DNA from: Promicromonospora sp. MEB111
GTDB taxonomy: Bacteria > Actinomycetota > Actinomycetes > Actinomycetales > Cellulomonadaceae
Length of the DNA stretch: 64,000 bases
Assembly (NCBI RefSeq): GCF_030209445.1
Contig: NZ_JARVSD010000011.1
Span: forward strand, 1-64,000
Reading direction: 5' to 3'
The notes beneath the pieces are model-generated. The model was not told the DNA's origin and made no database searches. It saw nothing but the letters and a program-made list of their open reading frames with translations. This document shows positions 58,220 through 64,000 of the stretch, piece by piece. A program made the translations under genes and the position numbers. Numbering within the stretch: position 1 is the stretch's first letter; each line of letters starts with the position of its first letter.

Positions 58220-58597
58220 TCAGACCAATGCCTTGGCCTTCAGCCGCTCGAACTCCGCCGGCGAGATGGTGCCGGCGTCGAGGAGCGCCTTGGCGCTCGT
58301 GATCTGCTCGGACGGCGAGGGCCCGGAGGCGACCTCGCGGATGTAGCTCTCGGTCGCCTGCTGTGCCTGCGCCATCCCGGCGGCGTGGCGTTCGGCCATC
58401 CCGCGGCCGCGGGCGATGAGGTACACGAGCGCGGTGAGGACCGGGAGGAAGATCAGGAAGATGATCCACAGGGCCTTCCACCAGCCCGAGAGCTCGCGGT
58501 CACGGAAGAGGTCCGCGACGATCTGGAACAGCACCATGAGGTACGCCACGAAGAAGAAGCTGTAGACCATCAGCCAGAAGAAATCCCAGAAATCCAT
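58220..58597 (-). CDS. SHOCT-domain small membrane protein
   Basis: A 125-residue protein with two helices (FWLMVYSFFFVAYLMVLFQI; WWKALWIIFLIFLPVLTALV), a phospholipase-D-N-terminal-like segment, and a C-terminal SHOCT motif (LLDAGTISPAEFERLKAKAL). SHOCT is an oligomerisation-type motif; its biological role is unknown. ATG 58597 is the first Met before the hydrophobic region. It is followed at 3 bp by the large membrane protein gene. Confidence 0.82.
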   Translation of the reverse strand: MDFWDFFWLMVYSFFFVAYLMVLFQIVADLFRDRELSGWWKALWIIFLIFLPVLTALVYLIARGRGMAERHAAGMAQAQQATESYIREVASGPSPSEQITSAKALLDAGTISPAEFERLKAKALV

Positions 58598-58856
58598 GAC
58601 TCGCCCCGTTCTCGACGGCAATCCGATGGGTTCGGAGCGCACCGGTGGTTTGCCCGATCCGCAGTTTCAAAGTAACCGCGAGGGGTGGGTTCCGCCCGCG
58701 CTGAGCGGGGGGTTTTGGTCGCGAGGGAACGAAAGTCGGGTTCTGCCGGAGAAATCACCTGATTCGGGTGAACCTTTCGCCCGGTGTTCCCGTCGTACGG
58801 GTGACCGCCCGTGTGCGGTCGCGTTCATGACTCCGACCTTCTCGAAGGAGAACACC

Positions 58857-59180
58857 ATGATCCGTGCCTCGAAGCGTCTCGCCGCCGCCCTTGCGGTGGG
58901 CGGGCTGCTGGCCGTCGCCGTCCCGACGTCGGCCTCCGCCGCCGACGGGGACCTCACGTTCTGGTCCGGCGCCTTCACCGGGCAGACCGTGACCTACCCG
59001 GACGCCGGCACCGGCTGCACGACCCTGCCGTTCGTCGTCCACGCCGAGCTCAACGAGACCGCCACGGGCATCCGGGTCTACGAGAGCACCGACTGCACCG
59101 GCCGGGCGCTCACCTTCCCGGCCACCGACGTGCACAGCTTCATCGGGTTCGACGGGCGCAGCTTCGAGCCGGTCGGCTGA
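58857..59180 (+). CDS. Small secreted protein, crystallin-like repeats
   Basis: A 107-residue exported protein. Residues 1-28 are a signal peptide (LAAALAVGGLLAVAVPTSAS, cleavage near ASAAD). The mature part has two similar strands, LTFWSGAFTGQTVTYP and IRVYESTDCTGRALTFP, recalling beta/gamma-crystallin or peptidase-inhibitor-I36-type repeats, and two cysteines. Function unknown. GAAGGAG (58844-58850) places the start at 58857; ATG 58827 is less likely. The 259 bp before it hold no gene and no clear motif apart from this site. Confidence 0.72.
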   Translation: MIRASKRLAAALAVGGLLAVAVPTSASAADGDLTFWSGAFTGQTVTYPDAGTGCTTLPFVVHAELNETATGIRVYESTDCTGRALTFPATDVHSFIGFDGRSFEPVG

Positions 59181-59216
59181 GGCGTGCGAGAATAGGGGCA
59201 GAGCCCACAGAGGTTC

Positions 59217-59258
59217 CCGGACGAGGGTTGCCGTACCCGGTGTGCGACAAGACGGCAT
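59217..59258 (+). ncRNA. Guanidine-III riboswitch (ykkC-III)
   Basis: The leader of the SMR gene carries CCGGACGAGG, GCCGTACCCGG and GACAAGACGGC in the order and spacing of the guanidine-III class. CCGG pairs with CCGG in the first stem and GCCGT with ACGGC in the second. It lies 15 bp before the ATG, so free guanidine probably opens the ribosome-binding site (GAGGAG, 59261-59266). Confidence 0.9.
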
Positions 59259-59272
59259 CTGAGGAGCACACC

Positions 59273-59587
59273 ATGTCCTGGATCGTCCTTGTCGTCTCCG
59301 GCCTTCTCGAGGCCGTCTGGGCCACCGCGCTGAGCCGTTCGGAGGGCTTCAGCAACGTCGTCCCGAGCATCGTCTTCGGCGTGGCCCTCGTGGCCAGCAT
59401 GGGCGGGCTCGCGTACGCCCTGCGGGACCTGCCCGTGGGTACCGCCTACGCCGTCTGGGTGGGTATCGGCGCCGCGACCACCGTCGTCTGGGCCATGGTC
59501 ACCGGCGCCGAGCCGGTCTCCGTGGCCCGCGTGCTGCTGATCGCGGGCCTGATCGGCTGCGTGATCGGGCTCAAGCTGACCCACTGA
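59273..59587 (+). CDS. gdx: SMR guanidinium exporter (SugE/Gdx type)
   Basis: A 104-residue four-helix small multidrug resistance protein: SWIVLVVSGLLEAVWATALS with the essential Glu14, then GGLAYALRDLPVGTAYAVWV and GAATTVVWAMVTGAEP, the SugE/Gdx pattern. Glu14 binds proton or guanidinium in antiport. The guanidine-III riboswitch directly upstream assigns guanidinium export rather than general drug efflux. A terminator follows 7 bp after the stop. Confidence 0.92.
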   Translation: MSWIVLVVSGLLEAVWATALSRSEGFSNVVPSIVFGVALVASMGGLAYALRDLPVGTAYAVWVGIGAATTVVWAMVTGAEPVSVARVLLIAGLIGCVIGLKLTH

Positions 59588-59593
59588 GCACGG

Positions 59594-59623
59594 GAGCGGC
59601 GGCCCCGTCCGGGGCCGCCGCTC
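59594..59623. terminator. Terminator hairpin
   Basis: Perfect 13-bp arms GAGCGGCGGCCCC / GGGGCCGCCGCTC with loop GTCC between the convergent gdx and tannase-family genes. Confidence 0.85.
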
Positions 59624-59634
59624 GTCGACAAGGG

Positions 59635-61227
59635 TCAGGACGCCGCGACGCAGCGGTAGCCGGCGCCGTCGGCCGGGTCGCCCTCGTAGCGGGTCACCAG
59701 CGGGTAGCGGCTGACCTCACGCGTGACGGTCCGGCCGTCACGCTCGGTGACGACGGCGGGCAGCGTCGCTGGGGCCTTCCCCTTCTCGACCCAGTCCACC
59801 AGGGTCACCAGCGGGTCCGTGCCGATGCCGCAGTGGTTCACGCCCGGGGGCAGGAACAGCCGGTAGAAGCTGTCGACCCGGGCGTTGCCGCCCATGGCCC
59901 GGTTGACGCGCTCGCGGTAGTCGACGGTGCCCTGGGTGGGCACGAGCTGGTCGGCCTGGCCGTGCCAGCTCAGCAGCTTGCCGCCGGAGCGGGCGAACGC
60001 GGACAGGTCCGGGTCGTCGCTGCCGATCACGGAGTGGAAGTCGCGCTGCGACGTCGCGAAGAGCTGTTCGAACTGCCGGTAGGTCAGGTGGGCGGTGTCG
60101 AGCTGCGGGTCCTGCGCGACGAAGTACTTGACCCACTGGTCGGCCACCACGAACGGCTGGCCGGGCGTGGCGAGCCAGTTGAATGCGGCGCCCTTGTTCG
60201 GCCCGTACCACAGCGGGTGACCGGACCGGCTGACCGGACCCTGCCAGATCTTGCGGACGGCGTCCGCGAGGTCCGAGCTGATGGTGTACGTCGCACCGTC
60301 GCAGTCCACCTGGGTGCCGACCAGCGCCCGCGGGTCCCACGTGCAGTCCTGCGGGTCGTCGATGATGCCGTCCCGCACGCCGTCGACCGTGTCGCAGGCC
60401 TCGACGGCCGCGGTGTTGAACGCCTCGATCTCGCACGGTGCGGGGGCGACGTCCTCCTCGTCGAACACGACCTGCGGCCACAGCGTGGCCACGGCGAACC
60501 GGTCCCAGCTCACCGCGGGAGCGCCGGCCAGGATGCCCTGGAAGTCCTTCGGGTACTCCTGCGCCGCCACGTACCCCTGGCGGCCGCCCGTGGAGCAGCC
60601 GTTCCAGTAGGAGTAGGTGGCCTTGCTCCCATAGAACTCCTTGGTCACGGACTTGCCGACCACCGCGAGGTCGTGCACCGACCGGGACGCGAAGTTCTCC
60701 AGGAGAGGCCCGTTCACCCGCCCGTCCGGCGTCAGCGCCCAGCCGCTGACGTCGGCCGGGGACTGGCCGATACCCGCGTCGGTGGCCGCCGCGGCGTAGC
60801 CGTTCTTCACGGCCGCCACCAGGGTGGCGCCCAGGTCGCCGGCCAGGTACGCGCTCCCGCCGGTGGCCTGGAAGCGGCCCGACCAGTCGGCCCGGTCCTG
60901 CGGCAACGACACCTTGACGGTCTCGTGGTCGCCGGCCCGGCCGTGTGTGAGGGTCACCGTGATGTCGCACCGGGCGGGCACGTCGGGGATCGGGGCGGGC
61001 GTCTGGAGCGGCGGCGTCGCCTCGGGGAAGGTGACGGTCCCGGCGGGGAAGGCCTCGGCGGTCACGGACTCGACCTGGGCGCCGCGCGGCGCGGAGACGG
61101 GTACGGGGGCGCACGACGACGCGGGGTGGGCGTCCTCGGCAGGGCTGCTCGCCGGTGCCGCGAGCGGGAGGAGCCCCGCCGCCGACACCGACAGCGCCGC
61201 CGTGACCAGCATGACTAGCTTGTTCAT
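59635..61227 (-). CDS. Secreted tannase/feruloyl-esterase family protein
   Basis: A 530-residue serine esterase. Residues 1-26 form a signal peptide (KLVMLVTAALSVSAAGLLPL). The GCSTGG nucleophile motif (S212) follows YSYWNG; D426 in WHGQAD and H465 in GVNHCGIG complete the triad. C211 and C466 adjoin Ser and His, the CS-D-HC disulfide arrangement of this family. It would release ferulic, gallic or similar acids from plant polymers. ATG 61227; the long open frame upstream is antisense to luxR. Confidence 0.9.
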   Translation of the reverse strand: MNKLVMLVTAALSVSAAGLLPLAAPASSPAEDAHPASSCAPVPVSAPRGAQVESVTAEAFPAGTVTFPEATPPLQTPAPIPDVPARCDITVTLTHGRAGDHETVKVSLPQDRADWSGRFQATGGSAYLAGDLGATLVAAVKNGYAAAATDAGIGQSPADVSGWALTPDGRVNGPLLENFASRSVHDLAVVGKSVTKEFYGSKATYSYWNGCSTGGRQGYVAAQEYPKDFQGILAGAPAVSWDRFAVATLWPQVVFDEEDVAPAPCEIEAFNTAAVEACDTVDGVRDGIIDDPQDCTWDPRALVGTQVDCDGATYTISSDLADAVRKIWQGPVSRSGHPLWYGPNKGAAFNWLATPGQPFVVADQWVKYFVAQDPQLDTAHLTYRQFEQLFATSQRDFHSVIGSDDPDLSAFARSGGKLLSWHGQADQLVPTQGTVDYRERVNRAMGGNARVDSFYRLFLPPGVNHCGIGTDPLVTLVDWVEKGKAPATLPAVVTERDGRTVTREVSRYPLVTRYEGDPADGAGYRCVAAS

Positions 61228-61308
61228 GGTGCACAGCCTGGCCGGGCGGCAGCCGGGGCCGCCCCAGGGAGACACCCTGGTGCGCCCCCGGGTGCCGGTC
61301 CCGCCCGG

Positions 61309-61314
61309 TGTAAT
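61309..61314 (+). promoter_or_regulatory. -10 element of the luxR gene
   Basis: TGTAAT, near the TATAAT consensus, 19 bp before GTG 61333. The upstream CCAGGG-AGACA-CCCTGG palindrome (61264-61280) may be an operator for luxR or the divergent esterase. Confidence 0.45.
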
Positions 61315-61332
61315 CTCCGCGAGGAGGTGCGT

Positions 61333-64000
61333 GTGCGGAGCGAGACGGTGCTGCGCGGCCGGCGGCGCGAGACGGACGCGCTCGACGAGCTGCTGCGTGA
61401 GGTCCGGGCCGGGCACAGCCGGGTCCTGGTGCTGCGGGGCGAGGCGGGGATCGGCAAGACGGCGCTGCTGGACCACCTGTCCACGCGGGCGGGGAGTGCC
61501 CGGGTGGTTCGCACGGTCGGCGTGGAGCCGGAGTCCGAGATCGCCTACTCGGCGCTGCAGCAGCTCTGCGCCCCGCTCCTGGACCACCTCGACCGGCTGC
61601 CCGCACCGCAGCGGGACACCCTTGCCACGGCCTTCGGCCTGAGCCCCGGCCGCCCGCCCGAGGCGCTCCTGGTCGGCCTCGCGGTGCTCGGGCTGTTCGC
61701 CGAGGCCGCGGCCGAGCAGCCGCTGGTCTGCCTGGTGGACGACGTCCAGTGGGTCGACCGGATGTCGGAGGTGATCCTGACCTTCGTGGCCCGTCGCCTG
61801 CAGGCCGAGTCGGTCGCCCTGGTGCTCGCCGTGCGCAGCCCCGGCGACGAGCAGGTGCTCCCGGGCCTGCCCGAGCTCCGGGTCGGCGGCCTCCCGGACG
61901 CCGACGCCGCCGCGCTGCTCGACTCGGCGCTGCCGGGGCCGGTCGACGACCACGTCCGGGCGCGGATCCTCGCCGAGACGCGCGGCAACCCGCTCGCGCT
62001 CCTGGAGCTGCCCCGCGGGCTGACGCCGGCGGAGCTCGCGTTCGGGTTCGGCGCCCCGAGCCCGACGCCCGTCACGGACCAGGTCGAGGACGGGTTCCAG
62101 CGGCGCGTCGCCGACCTCCCCGCGGACACCCGGACGCTCCTGCTCACCGCCGCCGTCGAACCCGTGGGCGACGTGCCGCTGCTCTGGCGGGCGCTCGACC
62201 GGCTCGGCGTCGCCCCGGACGCCGCCGCGGCGGCCGAGGCGGCCGGGCTGGTCCGGATCGGCGCCCGCGTGCGGTTCCACCACCCCCTGGTGCGCTCCGC
62301 CAGCTGGCGCTCGGCCACGCCGGCCGAGCTGCGCGCGGCGCACCGGGCGCTCGCCGACGTGACCGACCCGGGCCAGGACCCCGACCGCCGCGCCTGGCAC
62401 CGGGCGCACGCCGCGCTCGGGCCGGACGACGAGGTGGCCGGCGACCTGGAGCGCACCGCCGACCGGGCGCTCGCGCGCGGCGGGCGGTCCGCCGCGGCGG
62501 CGTTCCTGGAGCGCGCCGCCGAGCTGACCCAGGACCCGAAGCTGCGGGCCGAGCGTGTCCTGGCCGCCGCGCGCGCACGGTTCGCCTCCGGCGCCCTCGA
62601 CGGGATACCCGGCCTGCTGTCGGCCGCGGAGCTGGGCCCGCTCGAACCGCTGCAGAGGGCCGGGGCGGAGCGGCTGCGGGCCCAGGTCGCGTTCGCGCTC
62701 GACCGCGGCCGGGGCGCCGTCGGGCCGCTCCTCGAGGCCGCGCGGCGGCTGGACCAGCTCGACCCGGCGGCGGCCCGCGAGGCATACCTCTGGGCGCTCG
62801 GCGCCGCCGTGCACGCGGGCCGGCTCGGCGACGACGACCTGCGGCGCGCGGCCGAGGCCGCGCGCGCAGTGCCGTCCGGACTTGACGTGACCGGCCTGTT
62901 CCTCACCGGGCTCGCCGTGCGGTACACCGCCGGGTACGGCCCCGCCGTGCCGCACCTGCGCGGCGCGCTCGCCGCGCCGGCCGACGACGACGCGGCGCTG
63001 CTGTGGCTGTCCGCCCCGGTGGCGCACGAGCTGTGGGACGCCACCGCCTGGTTCCGGCTCACCGAGCAGGCCCTCGCCTCCGCGCGCTCGGCCGGGGCCC
63101 GAACGGTGCTGCCCACGGCCCTGACCTTCCGTGCCGGCGCCCTGGTGGCGGAGGGCCGGTTCGCCGAGGCGTCCGACCTGCTGCGCGAGGCCGAGTCCTT
63201 CGCGAACCTGCCCCCGCACCCGTCCGCCGCGCTCACCCTCGCCGCGCACCAGGGCGTCGAGGAGCCCGCGATGCGCCTGGTCGACGCCACCGTCCGCGAG
63301 GCCGAGGCGCGCGGCGAGGGCCGCTGGCTCGGCCTGGCGGGCTACGCCGAGGCCGTGCTGCACAACGGGCTCGGCCGGTACCCGGCCGCCCTGGAGGCCG
63401 CACGCCGCGCCGTGGCGTACGACGACCTCGCCCTGACGGGCTGGAGCCTCGGCGAGCTGGTCGAGGCCGCGGCGCGCGCCGGGGAGGCCGGGGCAGCCGC
63501 CGAGGCGCGTGAGCGTCTCGCGGAGCGCACCGCCGCCGCGGGGACGCCCTGGGCGCTGGGCGCGCAGGCGCTCGCGGACGCGCTGGCGGGTCCGCCGGCC
63601 GCGGCCGAGGACCGGTACCGCGAGGCGATCGACCTCCTGGGCGGTACGCGGCTGACCCTGCTGACGGCCCGGGCCCGCCTGGTCTACGGCGAGTGGTTGC
63701 GCCGGGAGAACCGGCGCGCCGCGGCGCGGGAGCACCTGCGCGCCGCGCACGAGGTGTTCGCCGCGGCGGGTGCAGAGGGCTTCGCGGGGCGGGCGAGCCG
63801 GGAGCTCGCGGCGACGGGGGAGACGGTCCGCAGGCGCAGCGCCGGGCCGGCGGACGGGCTCACGGCACAGGAGGCGCAGATCGCGCGCCTCGCGGTGACG
63901 GGCCGGACCAACCCGGAGATCGGCGCGGAGCTGTTCCTCAGCCCGCGCACCGTGGAGTGGCACCTGCGCAAGGTGTTCGGCAAGCTCGGGATCGGTTCGC
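61333..64000 (+). CDS. Large LuxR regulator with AAA ATPase domain (partial at window end)
   Basis: 889 codons are present and the frame is open at the edge. Walker A is LRGEAGIGKTALLDHL, Walker B PLVCLVDDVQWVD; a long TPR-like helical region follows, and the C-terminal LuxR helix-turn-helix (GLTAQEAQIARLAVTGRTNP, then LSPRTVEWHLRKVFGKLGI) is cut just before its end. The GTG at 61333 follows AGGAGG. It is divergent from the tannase-family gene by 105 bp and may regulate it. Confidence 0.88.
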   Translation, partial: MRSETVLRGRRRETDALDELLREVRAGHSRVLVLRGEAGIGKTALLDHLSTRAGSARVVRTVGVEPESEIAYSALQQLCAPLLDHLDRLPAPQRDTLATAFGLSPGRPPEALLVGLAVLGLFAEAAAEQPLVCLVDDVQWVDRMSEVILTFVARRLQAESVALVLAVRSPGDEQVLPGLPELRVGGLPDADAAALLDSALPGPVDDHVRARILAETRGNPLALLELPRGLTPAELAFGFGAPSPTPVTDQVEDGFQRRVADLPADTRTLLLTAAVEPVGDVPLLWRALDRLGVAPDAAAAAEAAGLVRIGARVRFHHPLVRSASWRSATPAELRAAHRALADVTDPGQDPDRRAWHRAHAALGPDDEVAGDLERTADRALARGGRSAAAAFLERAAELTQDPKLRAERVLAAARARFASGALDGIPGLLSAAELGPLEPLQRAGAERLRAQVAFALDRGRGAVGPLLEAARRLDQLDPAAAREAYLWALGAAVHAGRLGDDDLRRAAEAARAVPSGLDVTGLFLTGLAVRYTAGYGPAVPHLRGALAAPADDDAALLWLSAPVAHELWDATAWFRLTEQALASARSAGARTVLPTALTFRAGALVAEGRFAEASDLLREAESFANLPPHPSAALTLAAHQGVEEPAMRLVDATVREAEARGEGRWLGLAGYAEAVLHNGLGRYPAALEAARRAVAYDDLALTGWSLGELVEAAARAGEAGAAAEARERLAERTAAAGTPWALGAQALADALAGPPAAAEDRYREAIDLLGGTRLTLLTARARLVYGEWLRRENRRAAAREHLRAAHEVFAAAGAEGFAGRASRELAATGETVRRRSAGPADGLTAQEAQIARLAVTGRTNPEIGAELFLSPRTVEWHLRKVFGKLGIGS

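Noticed and set aside
58598-58856. Hidden gene or RNA in the 259-bp gap
   Set aside because: No ORF with coding character, no conserved RNA motif recognised; only the ribosome-binding site of the secreted protein.
61228-63963. N-terminal extension of the esterase frame (1442 codons in all)
   Set aside because: The signal peptide begins at 61227; the upstream part is antisense to a clear LuxR gene.
1-64000. tRNA, rRNA, integrase, IS transposase or attachment site
   Set aside because: None recognised on either strand; the only element-like gene is the HNH/13E12 pseudogene.

Overview
The window is a gene-dense, very high-GC stretch with few gaps, no rRNA or tRNA, and GTG starts, ATGA overlaps and several leaderless starts (a -10 hexamer 6-7 bases before the start codon). 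This points to an actinobacterium, probably Micrococcales near Promicromonosporaceae/Cellulomonadaceae. That placement is inferred from style and gene content; no marker gene is present.

Layout. (1) 1-7023: small regulator/effector pairs: MerR with a start-spanning operator, a DHA2-type MFS pump and MarR facing an FAD oxidase, and two aldo/keto reductases facing a LysR regulator, closed by a 30-bp perfect hairpin. (2) 7029-21036: an alpha-galactoside island with a secreted GH27 alpha-galactosidase, an AraC regulator and a seven-gene operon (DUF5107-TPR protein, cellulase-like TIM barrel, CUT1 binding protein and two permeases, GH36 alpha-galactosidase, mutarotase-like protein). A 23-bp sequence is repeated in the same orientation before both transcription units and is the likely AraC operator. 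(3) 21046-24860: a MalT-type LuxR regulator, a membrane protein and a small protein that has lost its stop codon and reads in frame into a sugar isomerase, as if the module was inserted. (4) 24953-35653: isomerase/Gfo-Idh pair, TetR, F420-type reductase, SDR/LysR, methyltransferase-MFS, a YedY-like molybdoenzyme with cytochrome b, and a SRPBCC-VOC operon facing a CGNR regulator across three GTAACC-N9-GGTTAC sites.

(5) 35685-47673: an eleven-gene operon led by a LacI regulator with two GGAAACGTTTCC operators. It joins a CUT1 transporter, two divergent ADP-ribosylglycohydrolase-family proteins, a ribokinase, a TIM-barrel/formylglycine-enzyme-like fusion, a CaiB/BaiF CoA-transferase and a CitE/HpcH lyase. 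This looks like an uncharacterised catabolic system for a ribosylated or ribose-like compound and is the best candidate for new biology here. (6) 47678-50626: a DUF2975/HTH pair, an array of ~22-bp repeats, a frameshifted 13E12/HNH protein and the 3' stub of an alpha/beta hydrolase. (7) 50628-64000: housekeeping and transport genes, a guanidine-III riboswitch before an SMR guanidinium exporter, a secreted tannase-family esterase, and a large LuxR regulator cut by the window edge.

Neither sugar transporter has its own ATPase gene, so both probably use a shared MsiK-type ATPase encoded elsewhere.
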